Positions 44,172 through 54,989 of a stretch of 64,000 nt of DNA are shown one piece after another. Under the pieces are notes generated by a model that saw only the letters and a program-made list of their open reading frames with translations, ran no database searches and was not told the origin of the DNA. The stretch is from Nereocystis luetkeana. Taxonomy: Eukaryota; Sar; Phaeophyceae; Laminariales; Laminariaceae. Position 1 is the stretch's first letter. The number at the start of each line of letters is the position of its first letter. The translations under genes and the position numbers were made by a program. The stretch is from contig JARUPZ010000009.1 of assembly GCA_031213475.1 (NCBI GenBank), positions 7,907,601 to 7,971,600 on the forward strand, read 5' to 3'.

Positions 44172-47100
44172 TCAAAATGAGGAAATACAAGGTTCTTCGC
44201 TCCGCGGGCGGCCTACGCCGTCCGCTACGCTCACTCAGGAAGGAAAAGTACATCTAATTATGCGATGTGGGCAGAGGTCCATGATTGAATATGTTTTTTT
44301 TTTTTTTATGATTGTAGTTGCAAACTGACGACTTGGCAATGCCAAGAGTACCGCCGCCATCCTTCACAAAACAACAGCTTGGACGCCACATGCGCTTCGC
44401 ACCCCGGGCGGTACCGCGCTTACTACGCTCGCTCACATGCCGTACGTACGTACATACCCCAGGTAGGGTATTCATTTTCTTGTTTGTAAATGCTTGTTGT
44501 ATGTACGAAAGAAAAATCACAGCACGGCATAGCAGCACCGCAAAAAACAATGAAAATATAACCGCAGATTTTGGGGAGAAAAAAAACACCCTGTCCCCTT
44601 ATGTACTATTTGATAAGTTTCTGCCTGGTTGGAACACGTTGCACCGATAAAAAAAGAAGGAAACCATACAGTAGAGCTCTTTCAGCCTCGTACGCCGCCC
44701 GCCCCTCTCGCGACCACCTCGTCACCAATTCGGTCCGGGTAAAGCTTTCCTTACTCTTTGTCACAGTGAGCTCCGTCGTCCGCCTCGCGTGAAGCCCGGT
44801 GCTCATCGTGGCCGCCGTTCGCCTGCTCGACAATATTGGTGCTCAGACTGAGTAGCTCTCTCTTCTAATTTCAGCCTGGTCGCGAAAATATGTACCGCTT
44901 GAATCCTGTCTTGCAATCCCGAAAGACCCTCATACCTCGTACATACTCTATCAAAAACCACAAATGGAGGACAGACAGAGCCGATTCATACATCCCTCGT
45001 GTCTCGAGGCACACGCAACGCCTAGCCACGAAAACGGCGACCACGCTCCTTGCAACCCCTCCTCCACCCGCCAGCACCCGCTGACACCCACGACGGCGAT
45101 GGGCTCGCCCACAGTACCGTGCTCGGAGTACACGCACGCACACGATTGAAATAAAGAAAAAAGAAGAATAATCGAGAGTGCCAAGAGAAAAATAGAGGAA
45201 ACACCAAACCTCTGGAAAGGTCCGACAAGTAATAAAATGGGCGATTTCCAAGTGGGAGCTCTGAGGGGCCAGGGGTGTACCAGCCGAGCACGCTCAGAGA
45301 GTGACATATCTGTAAGTAGTTCTATATACTGTACCCTACCTGATGTATGTACATACGTACGACATCCGCGACGCGAAGCGTATGGGGTGTCCGAGCAGTT
45401 TTTCCCGAGGCATGGCGGCGGGAGTCTTGGCATTATCAAGTCGCTAGTTCGCAACTACAATCATAAAAAAAATAGAATCAATCATGGACCTCGGTCCTCT
45501 TCGCGTAATTTGATTAATTTTTCCTTCCCGAACGAGCGTAGCGGGCGGGGTAGGTCGCCCACGGAGCGAAGGGTCGTGCAGAAATACTTACAGATCTCTG
45601 ACCTTCTGAGCGTGCTCCATTGGTACATCCCTTGCCACTTAGAGCTCCCACTTGGAAAATCGCCTCCTTTTATTACTTGCCTGAACTTTCCAGCAGGAGT
45701 TAGGTTTCTCCGTTTTTCTTGGCACTTTCGTTTTTGTTTTTTTGTTTTTTTTGTTTCTTCTTTCGTTTCGTGTGTGTGTGTACTGGGAACACGGTCCCGC
45801 GGACGAGCCCATCCCTGTTGCGGGTGTCAGCGGGTACTGGCCGGTAGAGGGGAGGTCGAAAGGAGCGCGGTCGCCTCTTTCGTGCCTAGGCGTCGCGTGT
45901 GCCTCGAGACACGAGATAAGCATGAATGGGCTCTGTTTGGCCTCCATTTGCATGATTATATCGAGTCTGTACGAGTATATATGAGTATTTCGCGATTGCA
46001 AGGTAATCGTCAAGTGGTGCTTATTTTTGCGATCGCGCTTGAAATCACATAGGGATCTACCCAGTCTGAGCAAAAATATTGTCGAGGTGGCGAACGGCGG
46101 TCGCGGTGTGCACCGGGCTTGACGCGAGTCGGGCGACGGGGCTCACTGCAGCAGATAGCAAGGGAAGCTTTACCCAAACCGAATCGGTGGCGAGGTTGTC
46201 GCGAGAGGGGCGGGCGGCGTACGAGGCTGAGAAAGAAGCTCTGCTGTTGTTGTTTTTTTTACCAGCAAGGTGTTCCAATGATGCAGGAAATTATTACCGT
46301 GGTACATGAGAAGGATGAGGATTTTGTTGTCTTTCCAAAAATTTCCGTTTCATTGGCATTGTTTTTCGAAGATGCTGTGACGTGCTGTGCCTTCTCTATT
46401 TTCGTACATACAGCATATTCGAAGAATTAAATAATTAATCTAGGTGGGTTAAGTACGTAAGAACGGCAACCGCCCGCGTTGCGAAGCGTATGTGGCGTGC
46501 GAGCTGTTTTTTCATGGAGCATGATGGTGGGACTCTTGCCATTATCAAGGAGGCAGTTTACGACTACGATTATAGATAATATTGTTACAAACATGGACTT
46601 CTGTCCGCTTCGCACATTAATATAATGTACTTTTCCTTCCTGAACGAACGTAGCGGGCGGCGTAGGTGGTATCTCACGATCGGAACGTGCTCGGTTGGTA
46701 CATCCCTGGCCACTTAGAGCCCCCACTTGGAAATCGTCTCCTTTCATCACTTGCCGGACCTTTCCAGGAGTTCTCTGTTTTCTGTATTTTTCTTGGCCCT
46801 TTCGGTTCTTTTTTCCTCTCTACCTTCTTTCGTTTCCTGTCCGTGCGTGTACAAGGAGCACGGCACCGCGGGCAAACCCAGCGCCGTCGCAAGTATCAGC
46901 GGGTGCTGGCGCGTAGAGGGGGGGTTGAAAGCAGCGCGGTCGCTGCTTTCGTTACTAGGCGTTTCGTGTGCCTCGGGACTCGAGAGAAGCATGAATGGCC
47001 TCTGTCTGGCCTCCACCTTCTGCATATTTCGATTAGGTGTGTACGAGTATATAAGGGCCGTTCGGGATTGCAAGGTAACTTTCAAGCGGTGCTTATTTTT

Positions 47101-48139
47101 GCGACCGGGTCGAAGTTCACAGAGGGAGCTACCGAGTCTAAGCAACAACATTGTCGACCTGACGAACGACGGCCACGGTGAGCACCGGTCTTAACGTGAG
47201 GCGGGCGACGGGGCTCACTGTGGCCCAGAGTGAGGAAAGCTTTAACCGGACTGAATCGGTGGCGGGGTGGTCGCGAGACGGTCGGGCGTACGAGGCTGAG
47301 AGAGAAGCTCTGCTGTTCGACTTTTTCCTTCCTTGACCGGTATGAGGTGTTCCAATCAGGCAGAAAAGTGTTACATGAGAGGGACGGGGATTTCTTTTTC
47401 TCTCCGAAAATTTCGGCTGCCTTTGCATTGTTTTTGCAGTGCTGCTGTGCCGTGCTGTGTTTTCTCTTTCTTATATACATCTTATCTAAAGAAGAAAATA
47501 AGTACCTAACATGGGATATGTACGTGCGTACCGCATGTGAGCGAGTGTGAACTGCCCGCGTTGCGAAGGGTATGTGGCCTCCGAGCTGTAGTAGTAGTTA
47601 CGTATTTGGTATGCCTTCATTAAAATAAGACATGGTAAAAGCATAGTGAGCATATAGTGATAGTACAGGAGTGTTCCCTCAGGAATGCCGGTATCTACCA
47701 GCCCGAAATGCTGGCCCTACTGCCGCAACAACCTCTACTCGTACACTTATTTACATTTTTATATGTCTCATAAGGTAGGGCAACACAAATTGTACGGGCC
47801 CTTAACCGTGTCCAATCTGTTTTCCGATTTGTTGTTGAAATCTTCGGTGTCTTTTTAGTAAAAAACATGTTAGTTTTTTAGCTGGCGCTTGAACCATGCG
47901 GCCGAACGGCTGAAAAGCAATCAGTCGGCCCCAAAACGGTCGTATTTCCCGGAGGCGTGGTGGCGGGACTCTCGCCATTATCAAGTCGCCAGTTTGCAAC
48001 CACCTTCGATCATCATAAAAAAACTATACTTCGTATTCAATCATGGACCTCGGTCCGCTTCGCAAAGTAATTTGATGCACTTTTCCTTCCTGGGCGAGCG
48101 CTGCGGGTGGCGCAGGCCGCCCACGGAGCACAGCGCCTT

Positions 48140-49429
48140 GTAGATATCTATACGAAGTATATATGTATTATTTATATATATACAATCCTTCGCGGCTGAG
48201 AGCGGAGCATTCGCTTCCGATTCTCAACGTTTCGGGTTGAAAATAGGCGGGATTACAGACTCCTTAGCTTTCCCTGGCTTCTCGCTTGCTTTTCCGGCCG
48301 CTTTCCTCGAGGATCGTGCTCGTCGGGTTCCGACGGGTGTTCTCCCGTGCGGGCATATCGGGGCGCCACCGACGAGTGCGGCGACCCCGAACTCGAAGGA
48401 TCTTGACTGGGGCGAGGAGACACGGAGGTTCTATTTTCTTTGGTCCTGGAGATTTGTTTCGCTGTTGTTGCTCCGCGAAGAGCTTATTGTGCAGGCTCTA
48501 TCTTTGCTTTTTTTCTCTCCAAGATTCTGTCTCTAGGCCTTGCTGATGCTGCCGCTCTCTCCGGACTCCCTTGCTTTGCCAGCCGCCATCGACCTCTTCG
48601 ACCCTCTCGGTCTTGCCTTACTCCGTGGCTGCCTTCCCTTGCCCCTCTCGCTTTCTGAGCCGTCTACACGCCTCTTCTCGGGATATCGCGCCGTTCTTGG
48701 TACCAGATCGTTGGATATCCCGGTGATTTGGTGTTTTTTAATTCGGCGCTCCGTTTGTTTTCACCGGTGGAATGGAATGAACGTTTTTGGAGAGTATGGA
48801 TTTGACGGGGTGTTGTGAGGTCGAAAAGAAAAAACATGATAAATCACATCCGAAGATATCATACAGATGGTCGTACGCTCCTGGACTGTCTACTACTGCT
48901 GCAAGTCTGATCGCTGCAGGCGCTTCATTATACTCGTACTACATAACCAGCAGTACAGTACTTCGGAGGCGTTCTACTTCGAATACATACGTAGAAGGCT
49001 TTGTTTTCGCCGGTCGGATTGAATGAAGGTTGTCGGAAAATAGCATTAACTCGGCGAGTCCGATAAGAAGAACCAATTAATCGCATCGGAGGATATCATA
49101 CATGGTCGTATTTGCTCGGGCTGTCTACTGCTGCAAGGCCTTATCTATGGGGGCGCGGTGGATACTGCGCTGCGTGTGCTTCACGTATATTCAACATATT
49201 TTGGGGTTCACACTGAGAATTGTCCCGATGCTCGTAGTGCACTTCAAGGTTTTCAGGTTGTTCTGTATTGCCGATCGATATCAGGTATCAGGTGTTCGAT
49301 ACTGCTCATACTCTCAGCATCTCGGACATATACTGCGATTTCTGCCTGTAGTCATGGTTGTGTTCTTTCTATAGATTATGCGCGTATACAGATACATACA
49401 GTACGCGTACCGCGTCCTGTACTCGCAGT
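48140..49429. other. No recognisable gene
   Basis: An AT-rich stretch near 48150-48185, then open frames (for example 48237-48536) without recognisable domains. ATCGGAGGATATCATACATGGTCGT near 49085 repeats ATCCGAAGATATCATACAGATGGTCGT near 48848, a diverged ~200-bp direct repeat. Confidence 0.35.
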
Positions 49430-49620
49430 AATTCTCGCATCCCTACAATGCCGCGACGAAGCTTGTCGGGTTTTCACCGACGAGGCAGACATTACTTGCA
49501 CCAAGCACGAAGCGCCGTGAGGTGTTCGTCCAGTCGCATGAAGGGTGAGCTGTATCCTACGATAAGAACCGCTTCTGAGGCGGACTTGCAAATGGATGAC
49601 AGCTTCTATGAGCTAATTTA
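49430..49620 (+). repeat. G-tract repeat family copy lacking its G-end
   Basis: CGCATCCCTACAATGCCGCG through GGGTTTTCACCGACGAGGCA, GCACCAAGCACGAAGCGCCG and GCATGAAGGGTGAGCTGTAT to GGATGACAGCTTCTATGAGC. The left ~60 bp with ATGCATGGCCGTAGTCG is missing. Confidence 0.8.
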
Positions 49621-50399
49621 ATTTCCGGTGAGCCACTTCCAGAGACAGCAATGGGAGTCCTGTGTAACTGCCTTACCATGACCACTACGTGATACGACGA
49701 ATTCCCTTGTGCGGATTGAAGGTTCTTCACCTCGCACAAATGGTCTAACTCGACGACCAGCTTCGGCGACCGCAAAAACAAAACAACCATAAACGGTACC
49801 CTGGTTGTCTAGTTCACGTAGTGAGCGGCATGTTTTACAGTGCTGTTGTCACCCGACGCCAACCCAACCTGTATCAAATAGAAGGGGTAATCGACGGAGG
49901 AGGAGGGGGGGAGCAGCCGTCCCTGCAGTGTGGGCGAAGAAATCGATGAGGAACCTTTTTTTACGCTAACGCGCTGAACAAAAACATGTGACGGTGAAAA
50001 GGTGTAGAATCCAAGAAATACATGCATCCCAGTAGACATTGAATATAATACCTGTATTAATAGTGAAAAGCGATGAGGTGCCACTTTGCGGCGTTGAGAC
50101 CGACTACTGCCTGCGACAAAGCCTGGTCTTTCTGGTAACTTCGACTAATGCCCGGGTTCTTGTGCCGTTCTGGTTGAAAGTGCCCATTCTACTGGGGGGA
50201 TCATTCGATTCGCGATATTCCGTTAGGTTCGCTGTGTTAGGGCGAAATAAACTCATGCAAGCGCTTGGTGTGTAGCCATGTGACTTATCTCCTATACTTC
50301 GGAAGTAAATGAGTTGACTACTTGTTTACCATTTCTCCCCTCAAACACTTCTCCGTGTGAAACTATTTTTCGGCAAGAGTAGGCTCATTTTATGGTTTC

Positions 50400-50700
50400 G
50401 GTAATCTGGTCTCGTCTCCGTTTTTCTACCCTGGACAGCACAGTCGAAATGTTCAACAGCTCCCACGCTCAGGACGGAACACGTTTCTCACTTCCCTGTT
50501 TAATACCCTGGTACATCTCTTCCGCACTGATCTGGTCTTGTCCAATTTTTTTTATCCAGGACGTCACAGTCGATACTTCCAACATGTTTCTGGCTTCCCT
50601 ATTATATACCCTGGTACGTCCATATAGCATTGACCTGGCCTCGTCCCAATTTTATATCCAGGGCGGCACAGTCCATGTTTTCTACAGCTTTTCTAAACCG
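50400..50700. repeat. ~130-bp tandem repeat, three units
   Basis: Units start near CTGATCTGGTCTTGTCC and contain a CACAGTCGAAATGTTCAACA-like segment and ATACCCTGGTAC near the end. Diverged. Confidence 0.75.
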
Positions 50701-50948
50701 AATGTCTGAGCAAGAGCATCGCATTCATACTCGGGTGTGTGTATGCTGATATTGTACCTCAAGATTAACCTGCTCAATGTCGGCACCATGACCTCGAAAA
50801 GGAGGATTCCTAGCACCAGCTTCTGCATAAAGTTGCTACTAGTTGTAGTACAAAACGACGTTGTCGCCTATAGCAGTATATGTGAAACACGCTTTACGCG
50901 CAACGTGATACGTTCTGAGCGAAGAGATCGACGGACGCCCTTAGTGTA

Positions 50949-50957
50949 TACCTGGTA
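50949..50957. other. TACCWGGTA scar candidate
   Basis: Exact TACCTGGTA within GTGTATACCTGGTATGAAG. Confidence 0.5.
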
Positions 50958-53495
50958 TGAAGAACAGTGCTCTTCCTTGATGCCAGTTTAGAACATAAAC
51001 CTACAGAGCAGTTCATCGTACTCCATGTTGTACCAACATCCGTTCAAGCGTTTGCTCTACTTTCAGGTCGTTCCGCTAACCCCAACCCTACTACTGTTCG
51101 TGCAGTGTCAGTGTCGTGCTACACACGGAGTGTTTTTGATGTAATTCTAGGTCAATATTGTGAGTGGTTGGCCATACCATCGATGTTTCGTTTTAATTTT
51201 TATCAGTTCCGCGAGAAACGTGTTTTCCCCCTCGAATAACCCTATGAATGGGTAGGACTCTTTCGGATTTCGTTAGTGCCTGGGGCCTGTTGACATTCGC
51301 AAACTGCGTCGGAGTGATTAGCAGGCAGGCTGTGTTAACATCGGGAAACATGCAGCTGTTTTCAACTGGTGCTCGCCGAAGGTCCTATATAGCCCCCGCT
51401 TGTTTGGCAAAGCGGGTTGAAAAAACGGGAAAGTACGCTTGTGGCGAGTGCCCCCGCACACGATAACCTTCCTCTGATCCAATTTTCGCTTGGTCGTGAG
51501 ACACCCGCAACCCACGTATTGGTGTTTGTTTTGAGGGTCGTTATTAACGCCCACGGGCACGGGGATCCCCTCATTGGGATGGGGTATTTCTCTGCAATTC
51601 TACTGTACCCGATGTGTATTAATAGTATGTCCTTTAGTTTAGGCTCTACTCTGATTCGACTGAAAACTTACCCCCTTTTAATCCGCTCTTGGCAGCCTGG
51701 TTCCACCATAACGTGTGCCGGACAGACCCACTGCGGCATGTTCCTAGATGTTCCGCCGTACATCTGTTCCGGGGTCTTCTGAAATCCGAAGAAATTGGGA
51801 TATATATATATTTTAAACGGTCAAGCTTGGTAAAAAGGGGTCGTTGATGTTGACATGGGGGGGCGTCCTATGATAATCAAGAGAGGGTAGTATGTAGAGT
51901 AGGTTTCGCAATCTGGGAGAAGAGATCTTTGGGGATGTTTTTGACTTGAAAAATGCATAGCGCCGTTTGCACTTCGACATCGTCGTCCGCAAGTGAGCAA
52001 TTTTCTGGGTTGATGCAAACGCGGCGCAGCCGCGTTTATGGCGAGTTTTGGTCCGTTTTTGCTTCGGTTTGGGGTCAGGGTTAGGGTTAGAGGTTAGAGT
52101 CAGGGGTTGGGTCGGGTCTTCGCCCGTACCTTGATCCCAACAGGAACTAAAACACCTGAACAGCCTACCAACCTAAGGATCCCTTCTCTCAGATTGTGAA
52201 AGGTCCTCAGTATGTAGGTATAGTTGAATGGTGGGAGCATACCCCTCCCCGATATTTGATGAAAACGAGCGATCCTTGTACGAGCACCTGCGCCACGGGT
52301 GTCGTTGGCGCCGAAAATGTACCGTGACCGGCATTGTCTGCCGGTGACTCGGGCGCCCGTCGTATTTGGATTTTGAGACAGACTGGAGTGAACCCGCGTC
52401 TAGCTGAACATGCGCGGGGCATACCTCGTTTTCGCCGCTGCCTTTCTTCAAATATCTCTAGTAGTGTCGGGCATCGAGATTTGGGTCCAGTGACGAATGT
52501 TCTCGTCAGTAACGTGCGTTGATATGAGAACTACCAACTACCCGGTAGTGTTCTAAAAAATCGTAGGTCCTGATGGGGAGATACGTATTGCAGATCATGG
52601 TACGTCGTACAAATACGCAACTGCACTTGTATGGGGTAAGTGCTGGTACACGAAAGTTGGGCTCTACTCCGTGCTCGTATTGTACGATGGGTTTTGCACG
52701 GTATACTAATGGCCCAGTCCGCCCAGTCAGGAAGGATTACCCATTTATCAGCTAAGACACGTTCCCCAACTCTTGTGCAAGGTCCCGGGTCAGGTGTATT
52801 TGCGCATGAAGATTTTGTGTACTGTTGTTGATGCTTGAGATTGTCAAGGGGAAATCATATCCACCTGCCACTGCTGTGCGTTATCTTGCTGAAGAGCGCC
52901 TGCTGTTCGCTGTCGTGCATCGACGGAACCAATGCAGCTACCATAACTCTGTGAGCAGTGGCTTTCTTCCCCGCACCCAAGCTCTTCATGCAGAGGCTTA
53001 ATCTTTTCTCAGCGTTTTGTGCCCAAACGTTCCAACTGACCGAGAGCTGCATTTTACCTCTGGATCCGACAAGTTGTTTGCGGTACTGTTCGTCAGGTAC
53101 CCTGTATAGGCCATGGGTTTGGGTCTAGGGTTTATGTAGCTCACATACTGTTGTGAACCTTCGGTCATCGGGTGAGATACGATTTTTATTTTCAAGAGCA
53201 TAACAAAAAAGGCATACGTGTTATCCCTACCTTAGTAGTGCCTTTCATAATGTTCTGGGTCAGATGCTCACCCCGGGCTCTTGGCCGATTGAAGACCCCT
53301 GCAATTTCTCCCTCCCGATGTCGCTTTATCCTACCGTCTCTTATCGAATCCTGTACCAGACCCGTGTCTTACTTTGTTTGTCTTTTTTTCTTAAAGGCTA
53401 TTCTGCACCAGGTCTTATTGGTGATGGCGATAACCCTCTCTCCCCACCCCGTTCTGTTTCTGCCAGGTACTTGGCTGCTCTACTGTGGATCGAGC

Positions 53496-54989
53496 ATGAT
53501 TTGTTCGAAAGACTCCTGCACGTTGAGAGCGACGCATGGTGTCTTTAGCAGTACAGCACCAACGTACTGTAAGAACCATGCGAAGGATGGCATGGTCAAC
53601 GTTTTTATGAAGCGCTGTTCACATGCCACCTGCACAACTTGGCCTTTCTTCAATTTCGACGGCAGCAAAACAGCGTCAAGGTGCAAGAGGCATGCGGAAG
53701 ACGGCATGGTTAACGTCCGCGACAAGCGCTGTTTACATACCACGTGCACGAGACGGCCGACCTATAATGTTGAGGGCAGCGAAACATCGTTGTACTGCGA
53801 GGATCATGCGGAGGACGGCATGGTTGCTGTCCTCGGCAGGCTTTGTTTGCATGCCACGTGCACGACAACTTGTAGTTTCAATGTTAAGGGCAGCAAAACG
53901 CCTCTGTACTGCAAGAAGCATGCGGAGGCCGGCATGGTTAACGTTCGCGCCCAGCTTTGCATACATGCCACCTGCACAACTTGGCCTTGCTTCAATTTTG
54001 AGGGCAGCAAACCGGCATTGTACTGCCGGAAGCATGCGAAGGATGGCATGGTTAACGTCCGCGGGAAGCGCTGTTCACATTCCACGTGTATGACAAAGCC
54101 GTCTTTCAATGTTGAGGGCAGCGAAATAGCGTTGTACTGCCTTAAGCATGCGGAGGAGGGCATGGTCAATGTCGGCGGCAGGCGTTGTTTGCATGCCACC
54201 TGCACGACCGCCCCTTGTTTCAATGCTGAGGGCAGCAAAAGGGCTCTGTACTGCAGGAAGCATGCGAAGGACGGCATGGTTAATGTCAACGGCAAGCGTT
54301 GTTTGCATGCCACCTGCACGACAGCCCCTTATTTTAATGTTGAGGGCAGCAAAGCGGGTCTGTACTGCAAGAAGCATAAGGAGGACGGCATGGTTAACGT
54401 TCAAGACAAGCACTGTATACATGCGACGTGCACGAAAATTGCTTCTTTCAATGTTGAGGGAAGCAAGACGCCTCTGTACTGTCGGAAGCATGCGGGGGAT
54501 AGCATGATGATAGTGCGCCGCAGGCGTAGTTTATTGGCGACCTGCACGAGGGCTCGTTTTTTCAATGCAGAGGGCAGCAATACAGCCCCCCACTGCCAGC
54601 ATCATGCTGATAGCAACCTGATTCGGATCCCCAGGAAGCACGAGCCACAAGATATCTGCAGCTCGTGCTCATATGACGATTGCACGAGAAGACCGTCCGG
54701 GGCAAAACTCGCCAGCGGTGCGGCTACTGCATGCGCTTACCATACGAGCGACATGATGGATGGTGAGGTGATCAAATGCGAAGAACAGGGCAAAATGTCG
54801 GGATGTCATATCCTTCCGACCTGGGGCCTCATTACCGAGCAACCTTCCATCTGCAAGAATCACGGCCCTCTGGATGAAGGCCTTACGCCCACCGTAGGAC
54901 ACAAACGCAGGAGATGCGTTGCTCATCGGTCACCGTACGGTGCAGTAAGGGACCCATCGTGCTTTGTCAAGGCTGAGGGATGTTTGTGA
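53496..54989 (+). CDS. EsV-1-7 repeat protein (12 tandem Cys/His repeats)
   Basis: 497 residues. From residue 3 on, the protein is a head-to-tail array of a 38-residue unit C-x4-C-x16-C-x2-H-x12, exactly the EsV-1-7 motif. Units 1-9 are canonical. Unit 10 lacks the first Cys (SLLATC), unit 11 is canonical (CSYDDC...CAYH), and unit 12 is degenerate with the spacing broken. A typical unit is CLHATCTTAPCFN, EGSK, LYCRKHAKDGMVNV. The Cys3His set suggests zinc binding. The best-known family member, IMMEDIATE UPRIGHT of Ectocarpus, acts in early developmental patterning; biochemistry is unknown. The start at 53496 is chosen because a pyrimidine-rich tract ending CTGCCAG (53466) looks like a splice acceptor for a 5' intron and the first repeat begins two codons after this ATG. 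The frame is open back to 53172, where residues are hydrophobic and repeat-free. Ends TGA; basic, Arg-rich C-terminus. Confidence 0.85.
   Translation: MICSKDSCTLRATHGVFSSTAPTYCKNHAKDGMVNVFMKRCSHATCTTWPFFNFDGSKTASRCKRHAEDGMVNVRDKRCLHTTCTRRPTYNVEGSETSLYCEDHAEDGMVAVLGRLCLHATCTTTCSFNVKGSKTPLYCKKHAEAGMVNVRAQLCIHATCTTWPCFNFEGSKPALYCRKHAKDGMVNVRGKRCSHSTCMTKPSFNVEGSEIALYCLKHAEEGMVNVGGRRCLHATCTTAPCFNAEGSKRALYCRKHAKDGMVNVNGKRCLHATCTTAPYFNVEGSKAGLYCKKHKEDGMVNVQDKHCIHATCTKIASFNVEGSKTPLYCRKHAGDSMMIVRRRRSLLATCTRARFFNAEGSNTAPHCQHHADSNLIRIPRKHEPQDICSSCSYDDCTRRPSGAKLASGAATACAYHTSDMMDGEVIKCEEQGKMSGCHILPTWGLITEQPSICKNHGPLDEGLTPTVGHKRRRCVAHRSPYGAVRDPSCFVKAEGCL
53502..54527 (+). repeat. 114-bp coding tandem repeat (nine regular units)
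   Basis: Each EsV-1-7 unit is 114 bp with strong nucleotide similarity (for example GCATGCCACCTGCACGAC, GTACTGCAGGAAGCATGCG). The similarity also keeps other frames open; those are shadows. Confidence 0.9.

Larger units (their letters stand above)
41950..48135. repeat. Array of a ~1.08-kb unit, about five copies, one inverted
   Basis: Blocks recur in fixed order A-B-C-D-E. A (GCTCGGTTGGTACATCCCTG): 41980, 46688, 45610 as a variant, and minus at about 45290. B (TGTGCCTCGAGACACGAGG): 42257, 42318, 43616 as a variant, 45897, and minus at about 45000. C (ACGGGGCTCACTGTGG and CCGAATCGGT): 42555, 43858, 46135, 47207, and minus at about 44780. D (GCTGTGCCGTGCTGTG): 43252, 44106, 47446. E (CATTATCAAGTCGCCAGTTTGC): 47977 and variants at 43450, 45433, 46540, minus at 44330. 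The segment about 44190-45300 is inverted. Frames through the units are broken by indels, and I see no protein domain. B contains a conserved hairpin, CCTCG-AGACA-CGAGG. Confidence 0.85.
49621..53171. other. No recognisable gene; one tandem repeat
   Basis: A three-unit repeat of about 130 bp at 50400-50700 (CTGGTCTYGTCC, TATCCAGGACGTCACAGTC and CTTCCCTATTATATACCCTGG motifs). One TACCTGGTA at 50949-50957. A short CAGGGTTAGGGTTAGAGG stretch at 52077. Frames are short and carry no domain. Confidence 0.35.

Noticed and set aside
45237..46052. 271-codon frame in the 1.08-kb array
   Set aside because: Sister units have indels that break the frame at different points, and the sequence has no domain. 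It is chance openness in one copy.
52077..52110. Telomere-like TTAGGG repeats
   Set aside because: Only two adjacent units, followed by unrelated GGTTAG variants; too short to call an interstitial telomere.
36..53570. TACWGTA as a second excision footprint
   Set aside because: I count roughly 20 copies against about 8 expected. The excess is modest, could come from base composition, and I saw no copy behaving as an insertion in a repeat.
53480..54507. Other long frames overlapping the EsV-1-7 gene on both strands
   Set aside because: They follow from the 114-bp periodicity of the real coding frame; no Cys/His pattern or domain.
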